This document shows positions 10,082 to 19,356 of a stretch of DNA of 64,000 nucleotides, in pieces; positions within the stretch are counted from its first letter, which is position 1, and each line of letters opens with the position of its first letter. Below the pieces are notes generated by a model, which was given only the letters and a program-made list of their open reading frames with translations, was not told where the DNA came from and searched no databases. Source of the DNA: Pseudodesulfovibrio sediminis. Its GTDB lineage: Bacteria > Desulfobacterota > Desulfovibrionia > Desulfovibrionales > Desulfovibrionaceae. A program made the translations under genes and the position numbers. The stretch covers positions 1,683,001 to 1,747,000 of the forward strand of contig NZ_AP024485.1 in assembly GCF_020886695.1 (NCBI RefSeq), given 5' to 3'.

Positions 10082-11068
10082 CTAGAACTGAATGAGGGCC
10101 GAACCCCAGGTAAACCCGCCGCCGAAAGTGGGGATGAGCACAAGGTCGCCCTTGTTGACAAACCCTGTTTCCAGCGCTTCTGACAAGGCCACCGGGACCG
10201 ATGCCGCAGAGGTGTTTCCGTAGCGGGCTATGTTGGTGAAAATTCGTTCTTCAGGAATATCGAAACGGCGACCAACCGCGTCGATGATACGAAGATTTGC
10301 CTGATGCGGAATGAGTACATTGACGTCGGCCTTGGTGAGACCGTTACGCTCAAGGATGCTCTCGCACATGTCGGTCATGTTGCGCACGGCGTGCTTGAAC
10401 ACTTCACGCCCTTTGAACTCGACAAAATATTCAGGACCGATCGCTTCACCCAGCTTGTAGGAATATGCGGACCCGCCACCGTTGACCGTGAGCAGGTCGC
10501 CCAGTGAACCATCGGCAGCCAGCATGACGTCAACAACATGAGGACCGTCGGCGGTATCGCCAGAGGTCATCACGGTCGCACCCGCAGCATCGCCGAAAAG
10601 CACACAGGTAGCCCGGTCTTCCCAGTTCATGCGCCGGGAAACGACCTCACTGGTAACCACCAGGATCTTGGAATCCGGCTCCAGGCACAGGTAACCGCGG
10701 GCAGACTGCAAGGCATACAGGTACCCGGAACAGGCAGCCTGTACATCAAGACACATCTGCCCCTTGATGCCGAGTTTTTCCTGAATGCGACACGCTGTTG
10801 AAGGAATCATTGAGTCAGGAGTGAATGTACCACAGATGATATGGGTGAGTTCTTCAGGCTTGATGCCTGCCTGAGCCAGCGCTTTTTGAGCTGCTTCATA
10901 CCCCATGTCAGAGGTACACTCGTCATCAGCGGCAATATGCCGTTCCTTGATACCTGTTCGAGAGGTAATCCACTCGTCCGAAGTATCGACAATTTTTTCG
11001 AGATCGGCATTGGTCAAGACCTTTTCAGGCGCATAGTGACCGAAACCGCGGAGGATGAAATTCATCAT
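10082..11068 (-). CDS. fabH: 3-oxoacyl-ACP synthase III (KAS III)
   Basis: Starts fatty-acid synthesis by condensing an acyl-CoA with malonyl-ACP. The Cys-His-Asn triad is visible as VQAACSGYLYAL, PHQANLRI and YGNTSAAS. I chose the ATGATG at 11068/11065, where family alignment begins (MNFILRGFGHYAPE, 328-329 residues). A TTG at 11125 would add 19 unrelated residues. There is no clear SD before either start, so translation may depend on upstream plsX. A 139-base gap separates it from fabG, with no obvious terminator. Confidence 0.95.
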   Translation of the reverse strand: MMNFILRGFGHYAPEKVLTNADLEKIVDTSDEWITSRTGIKERHIAADDECTSDMGYEAAQKALAQAGIKPEELTHIICGTFTPDSMIPSTACRIQEKLGIKGQMCLDVQAACSGYLYALQSARGYLCLEPDSKILVVTSEVVSRRMNWEDRATCVLFGDAAGATVMTSGDTADGPHVVDVMLAADGSLGDLLTVNGGGSAYSYKLGEAIGPEYFVEFKGREVFKHAVRNMTDMCESILERNGLTKADVNVLIPHQANLRIIDAVGRRFDIPEERIFTNIARYGNTSAASVPVALSEALETGFVNKGDLVLIPTFGGGFTWGSALIQF

Positions 11069-11149
11069 GGGTGGGTGTGTATGCCAATGGGCTGGTGTGG
11101 TCAAGCCGTGCACGAATTTGCACAACCTGGGTTTATGAACGGAAAGAGT

Positions 11150-12199
11150 CTACGCTGCTGATTTTGTGTCCTTGTTTGTCAGCCCTTTATGAGCGGCCAG
11201 ACCTTCAGCCAGATGTGCAGTCGCGTTATTTCGATAGGAGGTTGCAGCCATGCGGATGCAGTTGGTCACGGCCAGCTCATTGGATTTGCCATGCGTTACA
11301 ATGACAATATCCTTGAGTCCCAGCAATGGCGCCCCGCCGTATTCGGCGTAATCCGTCACTTTCTTGAACCGCTTGAACGCGCGGATGGAAAGCAACGTGC
11401 CCAATTTGGAAATCCAGCTCGATTTCAGCTCTTCCTTGAGAATGCGACCAAGTGACGTGGCCAATCCTTCGGACAATTTGAGAGCCACATTGCCCACAAA
11501 CCCGTCACAGACGACGATATCCACTTCACCAGTAAAGATATCGCGGCCTTCGACGTTGCCGATAAAACGAAGCTGGGAGGCCTTGAGCAGGTCAAACGCA
11601 TCGCGCACGGTAGCGTTGCCCTTACCCTCTTCCTCGCCGATGGACAAAATGCCCACGGACGGGTCCTTGACGCCCAGAACATACCGGGCAAGGACGTCGG
11701 CCATGAGGCCGAACTGAAAGAGATGCTGGGGCTTGGAGTCCACATTGGCGCCCACGTCAATGAGCACCACGGGATTCTTCTCCGTGGGCAAAATGCCAGC
11801 CAGCGCCGGACGCTGCACGCCACGGATACGGCCAATGGTGAACATGCCACAGGCAACGGTTGCGCCGGAGTTACCCGCCGAAACCACGCCATGGGCTTCA
11901 CCCTGCTTTACCATGCGGCAAGCAACCTGGATGGACGAATCCTTCTTGCGCCTCAGTGCGTCCGCCGGCTTGTCATCCATCTCCACAACCTGTGAAGCGT
12001 GGACGACCTGGATATCCAGTCCGTCGGCATCGCACTTGGCAAGTTCCGCGTTGACACGCTCTTCGTCACCGACAAGGGCAATAGCAATCCCCTCGCGTGC
12101 GGCATCAACCGCAGCGGGAACAACCACACTGGGGCCGAAATCGCCCCCCATAGCATCCACGGCAATGCGTGGAGCCGAAGTTGTGTCGATGCTATGCAT
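11150..12199 (-). CDS. plsX: Phosphate acyltransferase PlsX
   Basis: Makes acyl-phosphate from acyl-ACP, the first step of phospholipid synthesis via PlsY. It has 349 residues. Family landmarks are IAVDAMGGDFGPS at the N terminus, VSAGNSGATVA, the acidic DVGANVD stretch and VCDGFVGNVALK. Its start overlaps the last codons of rpmF by 8 bases, implying translational coupling to L32. The rpmF-plsX-fabH order is widely conserved. Confidence 0.96.
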   Translation of the reverse strand: MHSIDTTSAPRIAVDAMGGDFGPSVVVPAAVDAAREGIAIALVGDEERVNAELAKCDADGLDIQVVHASQVVEMDDKPADALRRKKDSSIQVACRMVKQGEAHGVVSAGNSGATVACGMFTIGRIRGVQRPALAGILPTEKNPVVLIDVGANVDSKPQHLFQFGLMADVLARYVLGVKDPSVGILSIGEEEGKGNATVRDAFDLLKASQLRFIGNVEGRDIFTGEVDIVVCDGFVGNVALKLSEGLATSLGRILKEELKSSWISKLGTLLSIRAFKRFKKVTDYAEYGGAPLLGLKDIVIVTHGKSNELAVTNCIRMAATSYRNNATAHLAEGLAAHKGLTNKDTKSAA

Positions 12200-12371
12200 C
12201 GTCGCTGCTGACTACCTGGCGTCCCTTGTAGGAACCACAGACGGCACAAGCGCGATGAGGAAGATTGGGCTCACCGCATTCGCAGTAAACGATATTGGGA
12301 ACTGCCACATGATCGTGGGAACGACGCATACCCTTACGGGACCGGGAAGTCTTTTTCTTGGGGACTGCCAT
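12192..12371 (-). CDS. rpmF: 50S ribosomal protein L32
   Basis: A 59-residue gene read by hand. It begins MAVPKKKTSRSRKGMRR, the L32 signature. A zinc-ribbon-like part follows, with Cys30 and Cys32 in YCECG and Cys42 and Cys45 in CAVCG. The first pair is spaced CxC here rather than CxxC. The start at 12371 fits the family. The 3' end overlaps plsX by 8 bases. Upstream lies the DUF177 gene, the common DUF177-rpmF arrangement linked to ribosome assembly and lipid synthesis. Confidence 0.96.
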   Translation of the reverse strand: MAVPKKKTSRSRKGMRRSHDHVAVPNIVYCECGEPNLPHRACAVCGSYKGRQVVSSDDA

Positions 12372-12442
12372 GATGTATACCTCTTATTATTAAAGTCGTT
12401 AATTCAACCCGCCGGATGATCAAGTCACCCAGGCAAGGGGCG

Positions 12443-12961
12443 TTACTTTATCTTCAAGTTGCGGAAAACCGCAAGCCTTTCGTCGCCCTCTTCCTGCTCA
12501 CATTCGCATTTTTGCGTATTAAGGTCCTTGCCGCACCCCGCGCAAATCCCCTTGCATCCCTCGGAACACAACGGTTTGAACGGCAATGTCAATGCAAATT
12601 CCTCCCACAGGATGGCACCTATATTCAGCTGAAGCTGCCCGTTCTCCTCACGGATACGGGGCTCTTCGTCGTCGCCCTCTTCAGGAAGCTGCTCATAGGT
12701 GTCAAAGGTGACATCGATATCATATTCAAACAGACCGGTACACCGATCACACGCCATGGACACGCTCCCTTTCAGGGAACCCTGCACAAGCGCACCATTG
12801 TCAGACTGGGGCAGAATGGTATATTCCGCAACCAGATCTTTTGCAGGACGAAGCTTCAGCTTGAACTCGTTCCACCCCTTCTTCCAGAAAGCCTGGTCGT
12901 CAAAGGTGAAGGCGCGTCCTTCTGTAGCAATATCACTGATCGGTAACCATAATTCAAACAT
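12443..12961 (-). CDS. DUF177 (YceD-family) protein
   Basis: A 172-residue cytoplasmic protein of the DUF177/YceD family, which almost always precedes rpmF and has been linked to 23S rRNA and large-subunit maturation. The paired cysteine motif MACDRCTG and the second set CSEGCKGICAGCGK suggest metal binding. The C-terminal KCECEQEEGDERLAVFRNLKI matches family endings. I start it at 12961, which has a GGGAG SD; the frame open to 13030 adds residues with no family resemblance. It is the first gene of the minus-strand lipid/ribosome cluster. Confidence 0.9.
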   Translation of the reverse strand: MFELWLPISDIATEGRAFTFDDQAFWKKGWNEFKLKLRPAKDLVAEYTILPQSDNGALVQGSLKGSVSMACDRCTGLFEYDIDVTFDTYEQLPEEGDDEEPRIREENGQLQLNIGAILWEEFALTLPFKPLCSEGCKGICAGCGKDLNTQKCECEQEEGDERLAVFRNLKIK

Positions 12962-13170
12962 AATATTCTCCCGTGCCAGGGGGCATGCCCCTTGCGGCAA
13001 CCGAAGCTTCCTATATGGGAACAATTTCATCTGTCAAGGAAAAAAACTCTTGCCATTTGCATGAAGGCTCGGTAATGAATCACTCCCGCTGCCTGGGGAA
13101 GCTACCAATCACAGGCAACAAGCAATAAAGAAAGTTTAACAATTTCATTTGAATACATTAGGAGGTCGCA

Positions 13171-13383
13171 ATGTCTCAGGTTTGCGATATTTGTGGAAAG
13201 GGCCCTCAGAGCGGCAACAATGTCAGCCACTCCCACATCAAGACCAAGCGTCGTTTCATGCCCAACCTGCAGAAGGTGCGCCATCAGCTCGAATCCGGTC
13301 AGGTTGTCAGCATCAAGGCCTGCACCCGCTGCATCCGTAACGGTGCTGTTACCAAGCCCGTTGCGCAGAAAAAAGCAGACTAA
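13171..13383 (+). CDS. rpmB: 50S ribosomal protein L28
   Basis: A 70-residue ribosomal protein with the typical [20 protein letters not shown] start and a second CxxC (ACTRC) near the end, giving a four-cysteine L28. AGGAGG stands 7 bases before the ATG. A strong terminator (13416-13450) follows, so it is monocistronic. It is divergent from the DUF177-rpmF cluster. Confidence 0.97.
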   Translation: MSQVCDICGKGPQSGNNVSHSHIKTKRRFMPNLQKVRHQLESGQVVSIKACTRCIRNGAVTKPVAQKKAD

Positions 13384-13415
13384 GTCCGCTTAGACATTTC
13401 AGCTACAAAAGCTAT

Positions 13416-13450
13416 GCTGCCATCGACCATATGTCGGTGGCAGCTTTTTT
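13416..13450 (+). terminator. Intrinsic terminator of rpmB
   Basis: GCTGCCATCGAC pairs with GTCGGTGGCAGC with one wobble position, followed by six T. It lies 33 bases after the rpmB stop. Confidence 0.9.
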
Positions 13451-13714
13451 GCGTCATGAGAACAGGGCACCCCGTCCCGCTCCGCACACGCTCTTCCTCC
13501 CTTCTGCCGCCCGAAGTACTGTCCCTCTTTATATGGTATACAACCGCTTTTTTTTGACGACAGCCTCAGACTGCACACATTTTCCCCGCCACCACAGATT
13601 CTGTGCAGATTTCGTGCAAATCATTTCATGAGCATTATGCAAACCTATGCACAATTGCACATGTTTAAATTCGTCAAAAAAAGTCAACACACCGGAATCA
13701 TTACAAAATACTTC

Positions 13715-13730
13715 TGGCACGGTCTATGCT
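13715..13730 (+). promoter_or_regulatory. Putative sigma-54 promoter upstream of an orphan transcript
   Basis: TGGCACGGTCTATGCT fits the sigma-54 pattern TGGCAC-N5-TTGCW with one change (ATGCT). The invariant GG (13716-13717) and GC (13728-13729) are exactly 10 bases apart. The predicted transcription start is near 13741. No recognisable gene follows directly, but a strong plus-strand terminator closes the region at 14069-14112. Confidence 0.6.
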
Positions 13731-13740
13731 CTATCTTCAA

Positions 13741-14105
13741 TCAACAGCGTGGAGATAGAGAATGGATATCGTCGGCACAGTTGGGAATTGGTGCATCGGC
13801 ACAGGTTCTTTCCATGGCGGCGGACATGGAGTCTGGCAAATTTAGATGCCATTTCAATTCGGCGGCATATTCCAACCGCTCATCATCAGGCTGATTATAT
13901 ATTTTACGGTACGCATGTTCCGAAAAAACCGCCACTGTCACGGGAGCGGAGTCACCAGCCGATATCCTCCGGCGTCGATACGCAGCCGGAGCGATTGACA
14001 AAAAACCTACCGGCCGCATGAAAAGCGAGATTCATGAGGCCACAAAAGTAGGAACGCTCCCCTCCAGAACAGCCCCCGCCCGAGTCCCGGCGGGGGCTGT
14101 CTTAT
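13741..14105 (+). ncRNA. Candidate noncoding RNA or short-peptide transcript
   Basis: This stretch is bounded by a predicted sigma-54 start and a perfect 12-bp terminator stem, and no known protein is encoded. It contains a 27-codon ORF (13762-13845, beginning MDIVGTVGNWC) with a GGAGATAGAG SD-like sequence, and a hairpin CTCCGGC/GCCGGAG at 13967-13991. I counted nine GGA triplets between 13741 and 14068, which could be CsrA/RsmA-type sites but could also be chance. A 92-codon minus-strand frame (13741-14019) has no family resemblance and no good start. The call rests on boundary signals, not on homology. Confidence 0.4.
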
Positions 14106-14112
14106 TTTGTAT
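14069..14112 (+). terminator. Strong intrinsic terminator with no annotated gene upstream
   Basis: ACAGCCCCCGCC pairs perfectly with GGCGGGGGCTGT around a short loop, followed by CTTATTTTGTATT. The T-rich side is on the plus strand only, so it terminates plus-strand transcription, although rpmB already has its own terminator 620 bases earlier. Confidence 0.75.
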
Positions 14113-14578
14113 TCCTTTTATTGAGAGGGCGGATTCGCTTTGCGAATCCGTAATTCATTGGTGCGTTGCCCTATGGGGCACCTACCGCGAGAGGTCTTTC
14201 CCAATTCAATGAAACTGTTTTTTACGATGTGCGCGCTACGCGGTGAGAATGCTATCCCAAATTATTCATACGTTTTTCGCCTTTACGGCGACCTGCTTTT
14301 TGCGAAGCGGCAAAAAGGAGGCAAAAAGCGCTTTGTTGTCTGTGAGCGAGGAAGCGCACCCAAGAGCCTGTAGGCGACTTCACTGCCCGACAGGATGTCT
14401 ATGATGATCAGACTCGGTCGGGCTGCGCTGCGTCGCCCGCGACAGGCTCTAAGGTTCGCTTCCGATTGCCCGTCGTTAAGGGAGATGCTCTTTTGATGTG
14501 GACGGCGTGGATTTCAGGCTGTCGGCAACTTAGTGGGCATCCTTTGATCTCGCCTGCAATCAGCTCAGATCGCCCTAG
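14113..14578. repeat. Gene-free stretch with structured repeat-like sequence
   Basis: No gene is seen. At about 14288-14325 a CTTTTTGC/GCAAAAAG hairpin resembles the A/T-run hairpins in the dispersed modules further along. From 14350 to 14463 there is a nested imperfect palindrome with four successive arm pairs: GGAAGCG/CGCTTCC, AGAGCCTGT/ACAGGCTCT, GGCGAC/GTCGCC and GCCCGAC/GTCGGGC. It could be a structured RNA or an extragenic palindromic repeat. Confidence 0.55.
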
Positions 14579-14870
14579 CTTAGCCCTGTTTGCAAGGCCT
14601 AGAAGCTGACAACGAAAGGACGGCGGCTCCGGTCAGGCAATACGAATGCAGCCACTCGCCCCGGCAAGTCACGGAAAGGGAGGTCCTCTACTTTTCCCGG
14701 CATGGAGCCGTCCCGAGTTGATCAGCTTCTCGCCGACAAACCTCGGGCGGGTACGCTAGTGCAAGGAGCTTTTTGCGTCTCTTTTTGCTCCTCAAAAAGA
14801 GACCGCCGCCCGCGAAGGGCATGGAAGGCCTTTGGGGCGCATGCCCCAAAAAACTGGCTCTCGCTCCAAA
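14579..14870 (+). repeat. Dispersed repeat module, copy A
   Basis: The first 181 bases (14579-14759) closely match 19504-19683 in the same orientation. Both begin cttagccctgtttgcaagg and end in cctcgggcgg plus gctag. Inside, AGAAGCTGACAAC near the left end is complementary to GTTGATCAGCTTCT near the right end, so the unit can fold back on itself. A separate hairpin, GTCTCTTTTTG/CAAAAAGAGAC, follows at about 14778-14804. No protein gene is supported. Confidence 0.7.
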
Positions 14871-14951
14871 GGAGCGTGCCTTTCATTCTTCAAAACACAA
14901 GCATGAACTTACAACCATCGACTACCAACTGAACAGCATTGAAAATCGCAT

Positions 14952-14985
14952 AAAAAAAAGCCGCTCATAAGAGCGGCTTTTTCAT
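14952..14985 (-). terminator. Intrinsic terminator of lepB
   Basis: AAAAGCCGCTC and GAGCGGCTTTT pair around ATAA, with a long A run on the left that reads as a T tract on the minus strand. It starts 19 bases beyond the lepB stop. Confidence 0.85.
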
Positions 14986-15003
14986 CTATCACAAAGAGAT
15001 GGT

Positions 15004-15624
15004 CTAGTTGAACGTGGTTCCGATGCGTCCAAGACGAATATCCGTCAACGACCCCCAGGACCAGTAAATGACCAGAGCCTTGCCCACGATCTTCGAACGC
15101 TTGACCGTGCCCCAGAAACGGGAATCATGGGAACCTTCGCGGTTGTCGCCCATGCAGAAGTATTCGCCCTCGGGAATCTTGACCGGACCGAAATCGTCGC
15201 GCACCGGGCGTCTGTCCGCCTTGGTGTGACGGGTATACGGTTCCTCAATGGGCTGGCCGTTGATGTAGACCACCTTATTACGGATTTCCAGGGTCTCGCC
15301 GGGCAGACCGATGACGCGTTTGATGAAGTCAACGCTCTCATCATTGGGGTACTTGAACACGATAATATCGCCGCGTTCGGGATCGCCGACCTTGGCCAGC
15401 ACCTTGCCGTCAGTGGTGTCGAGCCAGATGGTGGATGGCAGACGCACGTCATAGGCAAACTTGGTCACCAGCAGGTGATCGCCGATCTGGAGGGTCTCCA
15501 GCATGGAGCCGGAGGGAATCTTGAAGGCCTGGACGATAAAGGCACGAATGATAAAGGCGAGTATCAATGCGACCACGACTGCCTCAACAGTGTCGCGGAA
15601 GGATTTCATGGAACTATGAGTCAT
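15004..15624 (-). CDS. lepB: Signal peptidase I
   Basis: Inner-membrane serine protease that removes signal peptides from exported proteins. It has 206 residues. One N-terminal membrane helix (about residues 14-34) precedes the catalytic serine, Ser40 in IPSGSML. The general-base lysine is Lys102 in FIKRVIGLPGE. The conserved GDNR..S.DSR box is seen as MGDNREGSHDSRFWG. The ATG at 15624 has a weak GGA-type SD. lepA ends 28 bases upstream, the familiar lepA-lepB pair. Confidence 0.96.
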   Translation of the reverse strand: MTHSSMKSFRDTVEAVVVALILAFIIRAFIVQAFKIPSGSMLETLQIGDHLLVTKFAYDVRLPSTIWLDTTDGKVLAKVGDPERGDIIVFKYPNDESVDFIKRVIGLPGETLEIRNKVVYINGQPIEEPYTRHTKADRRPVRDDFGPVKIPEGEYFCMGDNREGSHDSRFWGTVKRSKIVGKALVIYWSWGSLTDIRLGRIGTTFN

Positions 15625-15652
15625 TAGGATGTCCTAGAGTATATGCAGGCGA

Positions 15653-17458
15653 TTAGTCTTCGTCGGCTTTGAGTACAGACAGGAAAGCTTCCTGCGGAAT
15701 TTCAACGTTGCCCATGCGGCGCATACGTTTCTTACCCTCTTTCTGCTTTTCCAACAATTTACGTTTACGCGTGATATCGCCGCCGTAACATTTGGCGGTG
15801 ACGTCCTTGCGGAACGGCGCATTGCGTTCCTTTGCCACAATCTTGTTGCCGATGGCGGCCTGAATGACCACCTCGAACATCTGACGTGGGATGCTTCGCT
15901 TGAGCTTGAGCGCCAGTGAGCGGCCTATGCGGGCGGCGTTCTCGCGATGCACGATGCAGGAGAATGCGTCCACAGGGTCGCCGTTGATCAGGATATCAAG
16001 GCGGACAAGATCAGCTTCGCGGTAGTCGATGACTTCGTAATCAAGGCTCGCATACCCCTTGGTGGAGGACTTGAGCTTGTCGAAGAAGTCATACATGACC
16101 TCGGCAAACGGAATCTCATAGGTGATGACCACCCGTTTCTCGGTCAGGTAGGCCATGTCCTTCTGAATGCCGCGTTTCTCCTCGCACAAGGCGAGCACCG
16201 CGCCGACGAATTCATTGGGAACATGCACTTCCAGCCGCACGAACGGCTCACGGATGCTGCCGATATTTGACGGGTCCGGCAACTTGCTCGGATTGTCGAT
16301 GGTCAGGATCTCGCCCTTGATATCCGACACCTCATAGATGACGGACGGGGCCGTGGTGATGAGCTTGGCCTCAAACTCACGCTCCAGCCGCTCCTGAATG
16401 ATCTCGATGTGCAGCAGGCCGAGAAAACCGCAACGGAAGCCGAAGCCCAAAGCCTGAGACGTTTCCGGCTCGTAGCTGAATGCCGCGTCGTTGAGCTGGA
16501 GTTTTTCCAGCGCGGCCTTGAGGGTTTCGTATTCCGACGGCTCCACGGGATAGAGACCCGAGAAGACCATGGGCTTGACCGGCTTGAAGCCGGGATACGG
16601 CTCTGTGACCGGGTTCGCGGCCAGAGTGATGGTGTCACCCACGGGCGCATCGCCCAGTTCCTTCATGGACGCACACAGAAATCCGACCTCGCCCGGCCCC
16701 ATGGCCTTGATATCCACGGCCTCGGGCATGAACGCACCCACGCGGGTGACTTCGAATTCCTTGCCCGTGGAGAATATCTTGATGCGATTGCCCTTCTTGA
16801 GCGTACCGTCAAGAATGCGGAACAGCACCACAACGCCCTGATACGAGTCGTACCAGGAATCGAAGATCAGCGCTTTGAGCGGTGCATCCGGGTCGCCCTC
16901 GGGCGGCGGCAGCAGATTGATGACCGCGTCGAGGACTTCCTGCACGTTCTTGCCGGTCTTGGCCGAAACCATGATCGGGTTGGAGCAGTCCAGGCCAATG
17001 ACCTCTTCGATCTCTCTGGAGATCATGTCCGGGTCGGCGCTGGGCAGGTCGATCTTGTTCAGGACAGGCACGACCTCAAGGTCGTTATCCATGGCCAGAT
17101 AGACGTTTGCCAACGTCTGGGCCTCGACACCCTGGGTGGAGTCAACCACCAGCAGCGCGCCCTCGCAGGCGGACAGCGACCGCGAAACTTCATAGCTGAA
17201 GTCCACATGGCCGGGTGTATCAATGAGGTTCAAAATATATTTCTGGCCGTCGGTATCGGTGTATGGAATGCGCACGGTCTGCGCCTTGATGGTGATACCG
17301 CGCTCCCGCTCCAGATCCATTTTATCCAGATACTGTTCTTTTCTCTCACGATCGCCGACCATGCCGGTGATTTCGAGAATGCGGTCCGCCAACGTCGACT
17401 TGCCGTGGTCGATGTGGGCGATGATGCTGAAATTGCGTATTTTATCGATCTTGCTCAT
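15653..17458 (-). CDS. lepA: Elongation factor 4 (LepA)
   Basis: A ribosome-associated translational GTPase of 601 residues, the usual length. GTP-binding motifs are [12 protein letters not shown] near residue 14, DTPGHVDF and NKIDLP. The EF-G-like domains and the unique C-terminal domain ([19 protein letters not shown]) are complete. It is co-directional with lepB. Its upstream region is taken up by an inverted repeat module and about 100 bases that must hold the promoter. Confidence 0.97.
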   Translation of the reverse strand: MSKIDKIRNFSIIAHIDHGKSTLADRILEITGMVGDRERKEQYLDKMDLERERGITIKAQTVRIPYTDTDGQKYILNLIDTPGHVDFSYEVSRSLSACEGALLVVDSTQGVEAQTLANVYLAMDNDLEVVPVLNKIDLPSADPDMISREIEEVIGLDCSNPIMVSAKTGKNVQEVLDAVINLLPPPEGDPDAPLKALIFDSWYDSYQGVVVLFRILDGTLKKGNRIKIFSTGKEFEVTRVGAFMPEAVDIKAMGPGEVGFLCASMKELGDAPVGDTITLAANPVTEPYPGFKPVKPMVFSGLYPVEPSEYETLKAALEKLQLNDAAFSYEPETSQALGFGFRCGFLGLLHIEIIQERLEREFEAKLITTAPSVIYEVSDIKGEILTIDNPSKLPDPSNIGSIREPFVRLEVHVPNEFVGAVLALCEEKRGIQKDMAYLTEKRVVITYEIPFAEVMYDFFDKLKSSTKGYASLDYEVIDYREADLVRLDILINGDPVDAFSCIVHRENAARIGRSLALKLKRSIPRQMFEVVIQAAIGNKIVAKERNAPFRKDVTAKCYGGDITRKRKLLEKQKEGKKRMRRMGNVEIPQEAFLSVLKADED

Positions 17459-17693
17459 ATTTTCTTTTTGCTAGCGGCTATTACAGCCGGACACAGGATA
17501 AGACCCCCGCAATCGGGCGTTTCGGAACAGTCTTCTACGGCATTTGGAGTTGGTTGTCTAATATAGTTATAGGTGGCGGCTTGCGATAGCGGCCTAGGCG
17601 CTTCGAGCAGCGCGGCCTCGAAGAGTTGAGGGAGAAGAGTGAGATGGAAGCCGCCTTTGGCGGCGGGATTGTCTGGGATGCGGCTTCGCCGAG

Positions 17694-17917
17694 ATTCGTC
17701 GCTGGCGCGACTCCGGCTTTTTTTCTTGCCCTCCCGGCGGGGTCCGTTTTTTTGTTGGGGCAAAAAAAGGGACAAAAAAAAACCCCTTTCCGAGCGCCGC
17801 CGCCTCACTCCCAAAAGCAAGAATCTGATCGATTTCGCCTCCGCTCCACGAAACAGTCGCCAAAGAGGCTCCCGGTTTCGAAGAACCGCTCCGACAAAAT
17901 CGTCAGCTTCTAAGCTT
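17694..17917 (-). repeat. Dispersed repeat module, copy C (inverted, diverged)
   Basis: Read on the minus strand this block keeps the same order of parts as 19504-19790. The stretch 17694-17750 (ATTCGTCGCTGGCGCGACTC, then the T run and CCCTCCCGGCGGGG) is nearly the reverse complement of 19735-19788. The parts at 17817-17851 and 17901-17915 match the inner parts of that copy more loosely. A hairpin GTCC-T-run/A-run-GGAC lies at about 17750-17783. It occupies most of the 497 bases between lepA and the AT-rich gene. Confidence 0.65.
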
Positions 17918-17955
17918 TGGGGGGGATGGCTAGCAATTTACACAGTTAAGCATTA

Positions 17956-19243
17956 TCACCCAATTTTATAAATCAACTCCTCGTGATAATAGACAGAAAT
18001 GGGCCCATCTTCAGACACTTTTAAAGCGTTACCAAAAACAGATCCTGCGCATACTGCTGTAGACCGACCTCCACCGCCAGCATTTTTGCATCCAGCAGAC
18101 TTTGAGGCCAAAGAAGTGTCAACGATTACTGAAAAATCTATAATCCCCTCGAAATCATTTGTAAAAATCGTCATACCATCCGTCGTGAGTATTCTAAACA
18201 ATTCACCTGTCTCGCATAAACGATCAATAGAGGCCACAACGATACCACTTTCAACGGCCTGTAACATCTCCTTATCCTTCGAAACATGCCCAACCAGCAT
18301 TTCTTTAAAGCCTGGCTCATCATCATTCTCAGCAAATAATGCTGCAGTACCTTTCCTTATTTTTGATAATGAATAGAAAATACGCCATGGATCAACAACG
18401 CCCTTATCTAATCTTTCAATTATTGACCTGTTGACTGATTCAGTATCAATAAAATACCAACGTCCTTTTCTAAACAAAATTCTAAATTTATCATCGTAAA
18501 ATATCTCAATATCTGAAGAGCTTGTTATACCAATGTAAAAGTGAACATCATCAAGCTCTTTAATAAGAAACTCAATTCTTGCTCCAGACAATCTCTCAAA
18601 CACATTAAATTCATCATGTAATATATTTACATACCCGTGAATGTTAAGGCCTGCATCACAACAATAAAACGATTCTACACCATCAACATATCTGAAAAAA
18701 GCTGTATCACTTAATATTTTTTGAGTAAGGTGAACACTACTATCAAATGCAACTTTTTCGTACCTCATTTTATTAATTTGGGAATCTCCGGCGTTAAAGC
18801 ACTTACCTTTCCTAACAACCATTCCTGTTTTGACTTGTTCTCCTTCATATCTCTCAAAACTCAATCTTTTAAAATGCTGAATCAATGTATGAATATTAAG
18901 GAACTGACTCCTTGATATTGCAATATAACGAGAAATTGCTATATCGAACACAGAGGCCATAATAGATGTTTGTAAATATTGGTGTGCAACACCTCTTGAG
19001 CCAATTTTTTTATCTAAACTTACAAAGCTATCGAGAACTATCTTTGCAAATTTTTTTTCGTCTCTAGTAAAGTCTATCCCCCTTTCAAATAGAAGAACCT
19101 CTCCATTCCATTTTATTGCCCACTGCCCATCACTTCTAGGAAGAGGTTTATCCCATTTTTTATGTACTGAAATTTTTTTTGCAACCAAGAGCTATTTTCA
19201 ATTCGTCTAGAATATACAAGAACGCAGTTGTAGACATTGACAT
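17956..19243 (-). CDS. AT-rich gene for a DisA_N-like (diadenylate cyclase fold) protein, frameshifted at an A8 tract
   Basis: The long frame (17956-19188) has no good start: a stop lies two codons before its TTG. Reading from 19243 instead, an ATG with an AAGGA SD gives MSMSTTAFLYILDELKIALGC and meets eight A (19180-19173). Dropping one A joins it to the long frame, giving about 428 residues. The C-terminal part (long-frame residues 278-410) resembles DisA_N/diadenylate cyclase domains: RKGTAAL, a DGM in place of DGA, then GGGGRSTA and VSEDGPISVYYHEEL. The usual GTRHR catalytic loop is changed, so it may bind rather than make a nucleotide. The N-terminal half is not recognised. Line 18721-18780 has 18 G+C in 60, far below the neighbours, suggesting transfer. 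Similarity was judged by eye. Confidence 0.55.
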
Positions 19244-19356
19244 TTCCTTTTCGACAATATTGCTGAATAAATATTCACTTCTTAATATCATCAAAAAAGC
19301 TATTGATCAATGACTTAGCCTTCCCCACCCATTTAAGAAGTTCCAGAGGAGGTAAA

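Noticed and set aside
13741-14019. 92-codon minus-strand frame in the rpmB-lepB gap
   Set aside because: No SD, no family likeness, and it overlaps the better-supported plus-strand transcript boundaries.
14702-14970. Short ORFs (for example beginning MEPSRVDQLLADKPRAG) in repeat copies A and B
   Set aside because: They occur because the repeat DNA is conserved; the frames diverge after the repeat, so the conserved feature is the DNA or RNA, not the peptide.
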